The translations under genes were made by a program, and so were the position numbers. Shown here one piece after another: positions 1 through 8,350 of a DNA stretch of 51,547 nt; position 1 is the first letter of the stretch, and the number at the start of each line of letters is the position of its first letter. The notes beneath the pieces are model-generated. The model did not search any database. It was not told the origin of the DNA and worked only from the letters and a program-made list of their open reading frames with translations. Where the stretch lies: assembly GCF_015670405.1 (NCBI RefSeq), contig NZ_JADPBQ010000001.1, forward strand, positions 267,748 through 319,294, in the 5' to 3' direction. Source of the stretch: Clostridium sp. 1001271B_151109_B4 (GTDB lineage Bacteria; Bacillota; Clostridia; Clostridiales; Clostridiaceae).

Positions 1-69
1 GATTATAATATAAAATTATTAAATTATATAATCAGTTTTAAAAATAATATATACATGTCATAGAAATAT

Positions 70-102
70 AAAAAAGCTCTGAAATATAAAATATTTCAGA
101 GC
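70..102 (-). terminator. Intrinsic terminator downstream of the FMN riboswitch
   Basis: On the minus strand an 11-12 bp stem built from GCTCTGAAATA and its complement is followed by a T-run. It lies about 50 bases after the FMN aptamer, so it is probably the expression platform that stops transcription when FMN is bound. The regulated gene would lie left of position 1, outside the window. Confidence 0.75.
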
Positions 103-149
103 ATAGTATGCAAAATAAATATAGCATTTTAGATTACTACATTACTTTT

Positions 150-260
150 ATCTTCTTCCATCCAGACTTTACTGTCGGCCTCGGAATTTCACCGAATCAT
201 GCTAAACTAGCTCGCGGGCTTTACCGCCGGTAGGGAATTTCACCCTGCCCTGAAGATTTA
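150..260 (-). ncRNA. FMN riboswitch (RFN element)
   Basis: Read on the minus strand this segment carries the strongly conserved RFN blocks: a GGGCAGGGTGAAATTCCCTA core, ACCGGCGGTAAAGCCCGCGA, GATTCGGTGAAATTCCGAGG, CCGACAGT and a closing TCTGGATGGAAGAAGAT strand that pairs with the ATCTTC start. Known function: it senses flavin mononucleotide and controls riboflavin synthesis or uptake (ribDEAH or ribU). The controlled gene is left of the window, so which of these it is cannot be said. A terminator hairpin follows at 70-102. The assignment rests on near-consensus sequence. Confidence 0.95.
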
Positions 261-419
261 TTAAATTTTAATTACATATTATTACAATAATTATCACTTG
301 TCAATATATTAGAATAAATTATTTTTATATTTTTTAATTCCTATCATCTGCTATACTATTACAGAAATAACATCTAAAATAGTTTATAGCATTAATTACA
401 AATTAAAAATTAATTTATC

Positions 420-1040
420 TCACGCTTCTAAACTAAATTTTTCTAGTAATTTAGACCATGTGTTACTCCCAACTATTCCATCTGCCCTAAGTCCTTTTAA
501 TTTTTGAAAGCTTATAACTAAAGCTCTTGTATTTGAACCAAAAATTCCATCAACTCTAATCCCTAAAATATGTTGTATTACTTTTGTTTGATTAGGTGTA
601 TACTTTCCATACTTACATATAACATGCTTAATTAACTCATATGACTTATTAAAGCACTTACATCCAAACATATAATCTTTATTTAACCCATATTTACTTT
701 GAAATTCCCCAATAGCCTTCGTAGTTATGCAACCACAAATACCATCGATTTTTAGTTTCCAATCAAAAGAGTTAAGAATTAATTGAATTAACATTATTTT
801 GAAAGGAGTTCCTAGATAAGCATTAGCAACTTCAATTGCATTACTTGTATGCACTTCTATATTTAATGAAATACTATTTGAATTTTCTATATTAGATTTA
901 AATAAGTTTTTTTTATATATTTTTTTGCTAATTTTATTCTTTAAATTGCACCAATTACTATTATTATTAGTTATAAAGTTCCCCTTTGTTCTTCTACTTA
1001 AGTTATTATAAAAATTTATTTTTCTTTGAATCATTAACAT
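420..1040 (-). CDS. Peptidoglycan-binding domain protein (two PG_binding_1-like units)
   Basis: A 206-residue protein with two repeats of the PG_binding_1 fold in its C-terminal two thirds. The second is clear (DGIFGSNTRALVISFQKLKG, then ADGIVGSNTWSKLL); the first is more degenerate (KIDGICGCITTKAIGEFQ around residues 97-113). This family binds cell-wall peptidoglycan. No catalytic domain is visible. The basic, Asn-rich first 60 residues lack a convincing signal peptide, so export is uncertain. An AAGGGGG ribosome binding site about 9 bases ahead supports the ATG at 1040 over the one six bases later. The second repeat resembles that of the amidase at 8351-9220. Confidence 0.8.
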   Translation of the reverse strand: MLMIQRKINFYNNLSRRTKGNFITNNNSNWCNLKNKISKKIYKKNLFKSNIENSNSISLNIEVHTSNAIEVANAYLGTPFKIMLIQLILNSFDWKLKIDGICGCITTKAIGEFQSKYGLNKDYMFGCKCFNKSYELIKHVICKYGKYTPNQTKVIQHILGIRVDGIFGSNTRALVISFQKLKGLRADGIVGSNTWSKLLEKFSLEA

Positions 1041-1135
1041 AATAATAATCCCCCTTAAATATATTATGAAAATTCATCATTTTGGGTTATACTTTTTAGT
1101 AAATTTTATTATTTGAATAATATATTAATATAAAT

Positions 1136-1173
1136 ATCCCTGAGATGAATTAATATTTCAATTCATCTCAGGG
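1136..1173 (-). terminator. Hairpin, probable old terminator of the HD-GYP remnant
   Basis: A perfect 13-bp stem (CCCTGAGATGAAT and complement) stands 30 bases downstream of the HD-GYP remnant's stop on the minus strand. The T-tail is poor on both strands, so terminator function is likely but not certain. Confidence 0.45.
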
Positions 1174-1202
1174 ATATAAATTATTACTCTATGCTTATTA
1201 CT

Positions 1203-1378
1203 TTACAAAAAAACTTCAACTATATTCGGATCAAACTGTTTACCTGAACAACGTCTTAATTCTTCTATTGCTCGTTGTTTAGTTCTTTTCTTGCTATAAA
1301 CCTTGTCACTTATTATTGCATCAATTGTAAACTCTAAATCGTTTTTTCCTATAATTTCATAAAATATTCTTAATATTT
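1203..1378 (-). pseudogene. 3' remnant of an HD-GYP domain phosphodiesterase gene
   Basis: The minus strand encodes about 57 residues ending in a stop at 1203-1205. The tail contains SDKVYSKKRTKQRAIEELRR, then CSGKQFDPNIVEVFL, a textbook match to the end of HD-GYP domains (SDRPYR..., EEL..CSGTQFDPEIV). HD-GYP proteins hydrolyse cyclic di-GMP. Everything upstream, including the HD and GYP catalytic motifs, is missing and there is a stop just upstream, so this is a 3' relic. The PTS gene at 1393 starts almost directly beyond it, suggesting a deletion joined the two. Confidence 0.7.
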
Positions 1379-1392
1379 ACGATATTATTAAA

Positions 1393-2817
1393 TTATATAC
1401 TTTCAACATCGGAATCTTTGATAGTGAAATAAGTTATAATAAATCCTGCTATATATGAAATACATAAGCCTATAAAATAATTAAACATTGAATTTGGTTG
1501 CATAATTGCAATAGCTACTAAACCTGATGGCCCCCAGGCATTTGCTAAAACATGTGTTAACATAACATATGCCCCTCCAAATCCTGCTCCAAGTCCAGCT
1601 GTAATAAATGGTTTAAACATAGGAAGAGTAACCCCATAAATCAAAGGTTCCCCTACACCCAAAAATCCAGCTGGAAGTGCCCCTACTATTACTTGTTTCA
1701 ACCTTTCATTCTTAACCCTTCTAGCAATTAAATATATTGCAATAGCAGCACCAACTTGTCCAGCGCCAGCCATTGCAAGTACTGGAAACAATGAAACACC
1801 ACCCATAGCTTCTAATTGAACTGCATATATCGGAATTAATCCGTGATGTAAACCTAAAAGTACCATTGGTAAAAATAATGCAGCTAATATATATCCACTA
1901 ATTACACTAACAACTGGATTAGAAGAATTAATAATAACACTTAACAATGCTACCAATCCATCTGATATGAATCCTGCTAGTGGCATTATAATAAATACAA
2001 ATAATATTGCGGTAATAAGTAAAGATAGTAATGGAGTTAAGATTAATTCTAAAACATCTGGCATTCTTTTACGAATTGCTTTTTCTATCTTGGCTAATAT
2101 ATATACGCCCATTATAACGCCAATAATACCACCTTTGCCTGTAGTTAAAATAGAATTTAAAGGAACTGCCTCATCATATAGTCCAAATGTTTGAGAAATT
2201 GCTACGATATTTGATCCTATAGAAATAGCACCAATCATCCCTCCTAAAGCTTCAGTTGCACCAAACTGCTTTGCAGAATTAATACCTGTGTAAATTGCGA
2301 AGTATCCTAGAAAGCCTCCACCTATTAATGAAAACATTAACTGTGTTACTTGCCAAAAACCTTCAGCTGGTAATGTACCTTGACCTTGAAGTGTTGTTAT
2401 TAAACTTGCTAACCCATTAAAAATACCTGCTGCTATAATTGCAGGGATTAAAGGTATAAATATATTAGCTATTACATTAATAGCCTTTTTAAATTTATTT
2501 TCCTTTTGTGCTCCTTTTACTGTGGCCTTATTTTCCTTCCAAGCACCTGATACTAAAGTATCCTTAGGTAACTTCAATTCCTCTATACATATATCTGCTA
2601 CCTTTTTTGCTTTACCAGGACCTAAAACAATTTGTATATAACTACCATCTTGTACAATACCTAATATTCCTACTGTCTTTTTTAATTCTTCTGAATTTAC
2701 TTTTGATTCATCCTTTAACGTTATCCTTAATCTTGTCATGCAGTTTGCAACTTTCAATACATTATCTTTTCCACCTATTAGCTCAACTATTTTTTGTGCC
2801 AACTCTAAATTTGTCAT
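1393..2817 (-). CDS. PTS EIIBC permease, glucose/glucoside family
   Basis: A 474-residue sugar phosphotransferase permease. Residues 1-80 form the EIIB domain with the phosphorylated cysteine at about residue 26 (NCMTRLR). The rest is a multi-helix EIIC domain with GLHHGLIPIYAVQLEAMGG and the sugar-site motif GVGEPLIYGVTLP. It imports and phosphorylates a sugar but has no EIIA domain, so it must borrow one. The family includes N-acetylmuramic acid (MurP), sucrose and trehalose permeases. I lean to MurP-like but no murQ or murR neighbour supports it. Start choice: AAGGGGG at 2830-2836 abuts the ATG at 2829 with no spacing, whereas the ATG at 2817 has 12 bases, so 2817 is preferred. Confidence 0.85.
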   Translation of the reverse strand: MTNLELAQKIVELIGGKDNVLKVANCMTRLRITLKDESKVNSEELKKTVGILGIVQDGSYIQIVLGPGKAKKVADICIEELKLPKDTLVSGAWKENKATVKGAQKENKFKKAINVIANIFIPLIPAIIAAGIFNGLASLITTLQGQGTLPAEGFWQVTQLMFSLIGGGFLGYFAIYTGINSAKQFGATEALGGMIGAISIGSNIVAISQTFGLYDEAVPLNSILTTGKGGIIGVIMGVYILAKIEKAIRKRMPDVLELILTPLLSLLITAILFVFIIMPLAGFISDGLVALLSVIINSSNPVVSVISGYILAALFLPMVLLGLHHGLIPIYAVQLEAMGGVSLFPVLAMAGAGQVGAAIAIYLIARRVKNERLKQVIVGALPAGFLGVGEPLIYGVTLPMFKPFITAGLGAGFGGAYVMLTHVLANAWGPSGLVAIAIMQPNSMFNYFIGLCISYIAGFIITYFTIKDSDVESI

Positions 2818-3000
2818 ATAATTATTCATCCCCCTTATAATTGAATAATATAAAACATCATGCAAGTTTCATTAAGTGTAGATCTAGTAGAATTTTATTT
2901 TACATTTTTATCACCTCAATACTTTTAGTATATTATAATAATTATTTGTATATTTAATGCTCAAATAATAAATTATTCTTATAGACTTTTTAAACTAAAT

Positions 3001-3046
3001 AATATAACCCACAAGATATATAATTATATATCTTGTGGGTTATATT
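3001..3046 (-). terminator. Long inverted repeat, probable terminator
   Basis: A near-perfect stem of about 20 bp (AATATAACCCACAAGATATA and complement) lies 54 bases after the UPF0158 gene stop on the minus strand. The tails are only moderately T-rich, so termination may be factor-assisted or the hairpin may protect mRNA ends. Confidence 0.55.
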
Positions 3047-3099
3047 ATTTCTACAAAATCCAGTTGAATTTTATTATCATTATAATATTGAACTAAATT

Positions 3100-3564
3100 T
3101 TAATATTCTATATTATTTTCTTCACACCATTTAATTGCAATATTTCTCTCTGCTTCTTCTCTATACTCATACCAGTCATTAATTAAATCTTGGTTTTCAA
3201 TTTCTTGTCTTAAGCCTCTAAATGAATCTTTATTACTTAAAATCTTTTCTTTTATCGATATATCTTCTATTGTATTACAAAAATCAACCATCATTCCATG
3301 TTCATTAATATCATTATATGATGGAAGTTGAATATAATCATTAGGATTCATCTTAAAATCATGTAATGAAAGTATAAGTTCCTTTTCCCACTCTTCAAAT
3401 TCTTCAATTTTATGTATATCATCAGCTTTATATGTTGCCGTACTACTATCTTCTATGTACATTATAACTCCAGTATTCTTATTATAGTAATGTGTAAGTA
3501 ATTCCCCTTCAAATTCTATACATTCTATTACATCATTTAAATCTGCTTTCATTTTATTATCCAT
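3100..3564 (-). CDS. UPF0158 family protein, function unknown
   Basis: A 154-residue acidic cytosolic protein. The FRGLRQEIENQDLINDWYEY segment followed by a helix ending in IKWCEENNI is typical of UPF0158 (PF03682), whose members end in F..F...L....W..F.....R..A..WL...I. No biochemical function is established for the family and no membrane segment or catalytic motif is seen. It stands alone, with a hairpin terminator downstream. An AGAAAG-type ribosome site lies about 12-16 bases ahead of 3564; an internal ATG at 3552 is an alternative start. Confidence 0.7.
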   Translation of the reverse strand: MDNKMKADLNDVIECIEFEGELLTHYYNKNTGVIMYIEDSSTATYKADDIHKIEEFEEWEKELILSLHDFKMNPNDYIQLPSYNDINEHGMMVDFCNTIEDISIKEKILSNKDSFRGLRQEIENQDLINDWYEYREEAERNIAIKWCEENNIEY

Positions 3565-3856
3565 TTATAATCACATCTTTCTAATTCATATTTACATAAT
3601 ATATATTTTTTATTATACCTTATATTATTATTTTTGTATGCCAATAACTCATTTAAAATTGCAAATCTTTTATATTAATTAAGTTATAAAATATAAATAT
3701 ATAGCTATATATTTAATTCCATAACTATATTTTTTAATTCTCTATAGCTGGTATTAATAAAAATTTTTATACTTACATAATTAATCTTCTATCCTATTAT
3801 ATAATATACAATCACATTTATGAATCTTCTATTGCTTCTTAGCTAAAGTTAAATAA
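3565..3856. other. AT-rich intergenic region, nothing recognised
   Basis: This stretch between the UPF0158 gene and the MATE promoter is very AT-rich. I see no ORF with family similarity, no strong hairpin and no RNA motif in it. Confidence 0.5.
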
Positions 3857-3885
3857 TTGACATAGATTTTTTTTTATGATAATAT
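3857..3885 (+). promoter_or_regulatory. Sigma-A type promoter of the MATE gene
   Basis: A perfect TTGACA at 3857-3862 is followed after 17 bases by TAATAT at 3880-3885. It implies a transcription start near 3892 and a roughly 160-base leader ahead of the MATE start. Confidence 0.65.
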
Positions 3886-3901
3886 GAAAATAATATTGTT
3901 C

Positions 3902-3974
3902 GTCTTGAATTTTTGAAAAGACTATAGATTTTGTTGTTTCTGACTTTAAACAACGAAGTTTATAGTCTTTTTTT
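3902..3974 (+). promoter_or_regulatory. Candidate transcription attenuator in the MATE leader
   Basis: Just after the predicted transcription start a stem AAAGACTATA/TATAGTCTTT with an inner GTTGTTT/AAACAAC stem is followed by a run of seven or more T, a classic intrinsic terminator inside the leader. GTCTT at 3902-3906 can pair instead with AAGAC at 3917-3921, in the 5' arm of the terminator, giving a possible antiterminator. A drug-transporter gene follows, a setting in which conditional leader termination is known. The regulatory role is an inference; the hairpin itself is plain. Confidence 0.5.
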
Positions 3975-4052
3975 CTGTTGAAAATTAAGACAACTACAAA
4001 AGATAAATATGTAGGCTTAAGCTTACTAATTTAAAAGGAGATGTTAACAAAT

Positions 4053-5390
4053 ATGAATCAATCTTATATGAAAGAAAAACCAATTTTGCCATTGCTACTT
4101 TCTTTAGCATTGCCAAGTATGATATCTATGATGGTAAATTCTCTTTACAATATTATCGATAGTATATTTGTAGCAAAAATGGGAGAAAGCGCTATGACAG
4201 CAATATCATTAGTTTATCCTGTGCAAAATCTTATTATTTCAATTGCTGTTGGATTTGGTGTTGGTATTAATGCAATGATCGCTCTTTATTTAGGAGCCGA
4301 AAAAAAAGAAAAGGCTAATTCTATTGCAACTCAAGGAATGGCTTTGAGTATCGTTCATGGTATTATACTTAATATTATTGGAATTATTATTATGCCACAA
4401 TTTTTAAAATTATTTACTTCAGATACTACAATAATAAATTTGGGAATACACTATTCAAACATTGTATTATCTTTTTCAGTAATAGTTATGCTTAGTGTAA
4501 CATTTGAAAAAGTATTTCAATCCGTTGGGAAAATGGTAATTTCAATGATTAGTTTGGTAGCTGGTTGTATAGTTAATATAATATTAGACCCTATCATGAT
4601 ATTTGGACTTGGACCAATCCCAGCTATGGGAATTGAAGGTGCAGCTTGGGCTACATGTATTGGACAAACAGTAACATTACTAATTTATATAATTGCTTAT
4701 TTACTTAAAACTATTAATATTAAAATGTCATTTAAATATTTAAAACCTGGAAATTATATTTGTTGGAAAGTTTATTCAATAGGAATTCCAGCTTCATTAA
4801 ACATGGCTTTACCTTCATTATTGGTATCAGCATTAAATGGAATTCTTTCTTCTTTCTCACAGATGTATGTAGTTATATTAGGTATATATTATAAACTTCA
4901 AACATTTATATACCTACCAGCTAATGGAATAATTCAAGGCATGCGTCCAATTTTAAGTTATAATTATGGTGCTAAAGAACATAAGAGAGTTAAAAAGATA
5001 TATAATATTTCTCTAATATTAATTCTTGGAATAATGACGTTAGGAATGCTTTTATGTTTAGTAATTCCTAATCAACTACTTGGTATGTTTACAGATAACA
5101 GTGAAACTATAAAAGCTGGTGTAATAGCTCTTCGTGTTATAAGTATAGGATTTATAGTTTCCTCTTTTTCAATAGCAGCATCAGGTGCGCTAGAAGCACT
5201 TGGTAAAGGCCTAAACTCGCTAATAATATCTTTATTGCGTTATGTATTAATAATTATTCCACTATCATTTTTATTAAGCCTTTCTTTTGGTGCTAATGGT
5301 GTGTGGAATGCCTTCTGGATTACTGAATTAATTACAGCATTTATAGCATTTATTATATTTAATAAATCTATAAACAATCAAATAATCTAA
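4053..5390 (+). CDS. MATE family multidrug/cation antiporter
   Basis: A 445-residue integral membrane protein with about 12 predicted helices in two homologous halves, as in MATE exporters. The first half opens with PILPLLLSLALPSMISMMVN and contains NSLYNIIDSIFVAKMG; the second has SIGIPASLNMALPSLLVSALNG and QGMRPILSYNYGAK. These proteins expel cationic drugs or metabolites using Na+ or H+ gradients. AAGGAG at 4035-4040 abuts the ATG at 4041, so the ATG at 4053 (12-base spacing) is the better start. The gene is monocistronic with its own promoter, candidate attenuator and terminator. The substrate cannot be told. Confidence 0.88.
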   Translation: MNQSYMKEKPILPLLLSLALPSMISMMVNSLYNIIDSIFVAKMGESAMTAISLVYPVQNLIISIAVGFGVGINAMIALYLGAEKKEKANSIATQGMALSIVHGIILNIIGIIIMPQFLKLFTSDTTIINLGIHYSNIVLSFSVIVMLSVTFEKVFQSVGKMVISMISLVAGCIVNIILDPIMIFGLGPIPAMGIEGAAWATCIGQTVTLLIYIIAYLLKTINIKMSFKYLKPGNYICWKVYSIGIPASLNMALPSLLVSALNGILSSFSQMYVVILGIYYKLQTFIYLPANGIIQGMRPILSYNYGAKEHKRVKKIYNISLILILGIMTLGMLLCLVIPNQLLGMFTDNSETIKAGVIALRVISIGFIVSSFSIAASGALEALGKGLNSLIISLLRYVLIIIPLSFLLSLSFGANGVWNAFWITELITAFIAFIIFNKSINNQII

Positions 5391-5401
5391 ATAATATCTA
5401 C

Positions 5402-5441
5402 AAAGTATCGCAAACTTTTATAAGTTAGCGATACTTTTTTT
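5402..5441 (+). terminator. Intrinsic terminator of the MATE gene
   Basis: The stem AGTATCGC/GCGATACT with an inner AAACTT/AAGTT stem is followed by seven T residues. Confidence 0.8.
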
Positions 5442-5456
5442 AATTAAAATGTATGC

Positions 5457-5927
5457 TTAACTTTGTTCATTAGTATAATTCTTTAATTTTTCTTGATAAT
5501 CTCTTACAGCTTCTAATGCATTTAGACATTCCTCTCCATCTTTTAAATTAATATATAATAAAGTAGATAAATTACCATCTCTTTCACTTATTCTTGTTGC
5601 AACTCTATAGTGATCCTCTAATTTTTTAATTTCCATTTTGTAAATTAAATCTAAATGTGTTGTTTTTCCATTTAATTTTACGTTTATATTATTTTTCTCT
5701 ACTTCTAGTTTAACATCTTTTTCAGTAATTCCTTCACTTACATTTCCAAATTTAGTGAAAGTATAGGATGCTTGATTATAATCAAATCGATTGCTCTCTT
5801 TTAAATTTTTTAATATATATTCGCCATCTTTAACCACTTCTATAAATTCTTCTTCTTCATAAAAATGGTATTTTCCTATATAGTCTAAAGTATAACTTTT
5901 AAAAATATTATCATTTGCTTCGTTCAT
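5457..5927 (-). CDS. Hypothetical protein, 156 residues
   Basis: I do not recognise a family. The protein is acidic and predicted cytosolic, without signal peptide or membrane helix. It alternates beta-rich segments (YTLDYIGKYHFYEEEEFIEV, VKLEVEKNNINVKLNGK) and ends in a Glu/Lys-rich helix, suggesting a small beta-sheet domain. The start is preceded by a GGATG element about 10 bases away, similar to the leader of the UPF0158 gene. Genes on both sides are transcribed independently. It may be a lineage-restricted protein. Confidence 0.6.
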   Translation of the reverse strand: MNEANDNIFKSYTLDYIGKYHFYEEEEFIEVVKDGEYILKNLKESNRFDYNQASYTFTKFGNVSEGITEKDVKLEVEKNNINVKLNGKTTHLDLIYKMEIKKLEDHYRVATRISERDGNLSTLLYINLKDGEECLNALEAVRDYQEKLKNYTNEQS

Positions 5928-6020
5928 TATTAAATCACATCCATTTTTTATTGTTTGTTTAAAAGAATTTGATTAGTTTATTATAGTATGTACTATATTT
6001 TTTCTTTTTATTTTATGTTC

Positions 6021-6044
6021 ATTTACGAGTATATTATTTAAAAG
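6021..6044. repeat. Dispersed 24-base repeat, copy A
   Basis: This copy differs at one position from the copy at 50909-50932 and is also close to the copy at 44566-44589. The shared core is GAGTATATTAT followed by a TAA/AAG-like tail. All three lie in intergenic DNA. The function is unknown. Confidence 0.4.
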
Positions 6045-6063
6045 TACAAACTTAGAATTAAAT

Positions 6064-6097
6064 AATAAAGGATAGTTTTATCTTAAATTACAAAACT
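6064..6097 (-). terminator. Hairpin terminator after the 79-residue protein gene
   Basis: A perfect AATAAAGGATAGTTTT stem with its complement and a 12-base loop stands 23 bases beyond the stop of the gene at 6120. The tail is AT-rich and it could work in both directions. Confidence 0.6.
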
Positions 6098-6119
6098 ATC
6101 CTTTATTAATAAAACTCTA

Positions 6120-6359
6120 TTATTTTTTATATGCTTTTGCTGCTTCAATAGCATCTTCCTTTGAAGTAAAGATAAATTTACCAATATTAGAATCACTTAC
6201 AGAATATGCCCCATTCCAAAAATCACAATTGTTATCACTAGTTAAGAATATTAAATTTTCCTTTCCTTTATGTTCTACCTTTGATACTTTCAATTCAAGT
6301 AATGTTTTATGATCTGATTCAATAGTATAATAACTATCGCCTACGTTTATATTGTTCAT
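6120..6359 (-). CDS. Hypothetical small protein, 79 residues
   Basis: No family recognised. The sequence opens MNNINVGDSYYTIESDHKTL and ends with a helix containing SKEDAIEAAKAYKK, giving a beta-rich body and C-terminal helix. It looks cytosolic. An AAAGAGGATA ribosome site lies just ahead of the ATG at 6359. It is followed by a clean hairpin, which supports a real monocistronic gene. Coding evidence is the well-placed ribosome site and terminator rather than homology. Confidence 0.6.
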   Translation of the reverse strand: MNNINVGDSYYTIESDHKTLLELKVSKVEHKGKENLIFLTSDNNCDFWNGAYSVSDSNIGKFIFTSKEDAIEAAKAYKK

Positions 6360-6629
6360 TTTTATATCCTCTTTCTTTAATAAATTGATTAATTTTTATT
6401 TATTAATATTTAAAACATTTTTTCACTTCCTATATCAAATCTATTTAGATGTGATTTTCTTTTTATCATCATCTTTAATAATGATTCTATATATTGCAAA
6501 TTAAACCAATCAACAAGATTATTATGTACATATATGTTAAATTATATTCCTTTTTTAGTATTTTTTTCTCATTTTCTTACAAATACATTGGTAATTATTT
6601 TTTATACAATTATATTTCTTTTATCATTA
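6360..6629. other. AT-rich intergenic region, nothing recognised
   Basis: Divergent spacer between the 79-residue protein and the DUF4190-like gene. No further ORF, hairpin or RNA family is recognisable apart from the promoter-like element at its right end. Confidence 0.4.
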
Positions 6630-6657
6630 TTGCTAATCATTAATCATATACTATATT
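6630..6657 (+). promoter_or_regulatory. Possible promoter of the DUF4190-like gene
   Basis: TTGCTA at 6630-6635 and TATATT at 6652-6657 are 16 bases apart, ending about 23 bases before the predicted TTG start. This is a moderate match only. Confidence 0.35.
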
Positions 6658-6680
6658 AATCAATACTGGGGGTACTTAAT

Positions 6681-6944
6681 TTGGATAATAATAAAGGTGA
6701 TCAAATAATTACTACTAAAAATTCTTATAATGTTTTTGCAATCGTAGGATTTGTTTTAGGAATTATCTCTTTTTTCCTTAACTTTTTTGGTATTGTAGGA
6801 ATTTTAGCTGTAGTTTTTTCTGCAATTGGTCTATCTCAAATATCTAAAAATCAACAAAAAGGAAAAGTCTTATCTATTTTAGGTATAATCTTTGGAGCAA
6901 TTAATATCATTTATGCTATTTACGCTATTTCAATTATTTTTTAA
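6681..6944 (+). CDS. Small DUF4190-like membrane protein
   Basis: An 87-residue protein with a short polar N-terminus and two or three hydrophobic helices. FAIVGFVLGIISFFLNFFGI, then AIGLSQISKNQQKGKVLSIL and GIIFGAINIIY, match the DUF4190 pattern (two helices around a polar loop with G-K.L...G). The function of the family is unknown. It would sit in the cytoplasmic membrane. The start is a TTG at 6681 with a GGGGGT element about 8 bases upstream. A strong palindromic terminator follows at 6971. Confidence 0.7.
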   Translation: MDNNKGDQIITTKNSYNVFAIVGFVLGIISFFLNFFGIVGILAVVFSAIGLSQISKNQQKGKVLSILGIIFGAINIIYAIYAISIIF

Positions 6945-6970
6945 CATTTTCAATTTTAATTGTACATTAA

Positions 6971-6997
6971 TAAAGGATGGCATATGCCATCCTTTAT
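6971..6997. terminator. Shared bidirectional terminator
   Basis: The perfect palindrome AAAGGATGGCAT/ATGCCATCCTTT lies between the convergent DUF4190-like and bL25 genes and probably terminates both. Confidence 0.75.
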
Positions 6998-7000
6998 CTT

Positions 7001-7567
7001 TTATTCTTCAGCTTCATCTTCACTTACATTATTTTTTCTATAACTAATTTTAGCTACTGCTAAATCAACATTGCTTTCAATTACCATATCCTTTGAAATA
7101 GGTAAATCCCTAACAAATATTTGGTTTCCTTCTTCTAATTTAGATACATCAATAGATATATTATCTGGGAACTTACCTACTTCCCCTTGTAATTCAACCT
7201 CATTAACAAATGATTCTAATAATAATCCTTTTGCTTCTAGTGCCTCTTGTCCATAGAATATTACTGGTATTTTTAGCTTTACTAATTCACCTTTACTTAT
7301 GCTTTGGAAATCTATATGAATTATCTTTCCAAAAGGATCTTTTTGCATTTCTTTTACTATGCATTTCTTACAATCTCCATTTAAATTTAGAGATACTACA
7401 GAACTCTTAGGATATCCTAATAATCTAATCAACTCTCTTTTAGTGATTTTTGCAGATAAAGACTTGTTAAGATCTCTTCCATAAATAATACATGGAATTT
7501 GTCCATTCATTCGTACCTTTTTACCATTTTCACATCTTTCACTTATGTTGAATACTAAATTATCCAT
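7001..7567 (-). CDS. rplY: Ribosomal protein bL25, Ctc (general stress) form
   Basis: A 188-residue two-domain L25. The N-terminal 5S rRNA-binding domain includes GKKVRMNGQIPCIIYGRDLN and KDPFGKIIHIDFQ; the C-terminal TL5/Ctc domain includes LKIPVIFYGQEALEAKG and LPISKDMVIESNVDLAVAKI. It ends in an acidic tail. It binds 5S rRNA in the large subunit, and in Bacillus the Ctc form is stress-induced. AAGGAAGG lies 5-6 bases before the ATG at 7567; a GTG at 7585 lies upstream of that site and is unlikely to be used. Length and domain order are normal. Confidence 0.93.
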   Translation of the reverse strand: MDNLVFNISERCENGKKVRMNGQIPCIIYGRDLNKSLSAKITKRELIRLLGYPKSSVVSLNLNGDCKKCIVKEMQKDPFGKIIHIDFQSISKGELVKLKIPVIFYGQEALEAKGLLLESFVNEVELQGEVGKFPDNISIDVSKLEEGNQIFVRDLPISKDMVIESNVDLAVAKISYRKNNVSEDEAEE

Positions 7568-7662
7568 ACTAACCTTCCTTTTCACTTATGATATATAATT
7601 TTTTATTCTGTATATCATATACTATTCAGAAAAGGTATTTAATATTACTTTAAGTTTTACTC

Positions 7663-8226
7663 TTAAATATTACTTATTAAATTTTTAACTAAAACATATC
7701 TTCTTAATCCGCCATATTTTAATTTATCTCTCTTTATTTCATATTCCAAATTTATAAAGGTATTCACACTAAATTTATTATAGGGAGAAGCTGTAGCACA
7801 TAATATTTCATCATTATTTTCTCTTGCAATTTTTTCTAATTCTTCACACATTAATTTTTGAAGCTTATTCCCTCTATATTCATCTTTTACTATCGTTGAT
7901 TCTATTTGCCCAACTTTTAATACAGCTTCACCACATAAGTCTAAATCATATGCATAATTCTCTTTATCATATCCTTTATTAGCGTATACTCCCATTGCTA
8001 TAAGCTCATTATCATTTGTTATATAGCCTATTATTTTTCCTTTACCATTTAGATATTCTTCAAATTCTTCTTTTTCTGTTTCTGCATAAATTTCTTTATT
8101 TTCTAAGCCATTTATTATAGCTTCTTGGAGTTGCATTATCTTATCTATATCTGATAATTTTAATTCTATTAGTTGTGTATCTACCATTACTCCGTCTTTT
8201 CTTTTTAGTTTTAGTAAATTATTCAT
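7663..8226 (-). CDS. GNAT family N-acetyltransferase
   Basis: A 187-residue protein with the GNAT fold. The acetyl-CoA loop region is VGQIESTIVKDEYRGNKLQK (degenerate R/QxxGxG/A, here RGNK), followed by LMCEELEKIARENNDEILCA and a later SVNTFINLEYE segment with the typical Asn/Phe helix. It transfers an acetyl group from acetyl-CoA to an unknown amine. AAGGAG sits upstream of the ATG at 8226, giving an MNNLLKLKRKDG leader; an internal Met at about residue 14 could be an alternative start. It is a single gene. Confidence 0.82.
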   Translation of the reverse strand: MNNLLKLKRKDGVMVDTQLIELKLSDIDKIMQLQEAIINGLENKEIYAETEKEEFEEYLNGKGKIIGYITNDNELIAMGVYANKGYDKENYAYDLDLCGEAVLKVGQIESTIVKDEYRGNKLQKLMCEELEKIARENNDEILCATASPYNKFSVNTFINLEYEIKRDKLKYGGLRRYVLVKNLISNI

Positions 8227-8350
8227 TTTTCTTTCTCCTTATATTGGTAATCCTAATTGCTAAAGTGCATTATATCCCATAGAAATAAGAAAAGCAAGGA
8301 TATGAACAACACCGTATTAAAGTTTGTCCAATAATCCTTTACTTAAATAA

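Noticed and set aside
1967..2840. Plus-strand open frames inside the PTS gene
   Set aside because: They lie opposite a clear EIIBC coding frame, have no ribosome site and no family similarity; they are antisense shadows.
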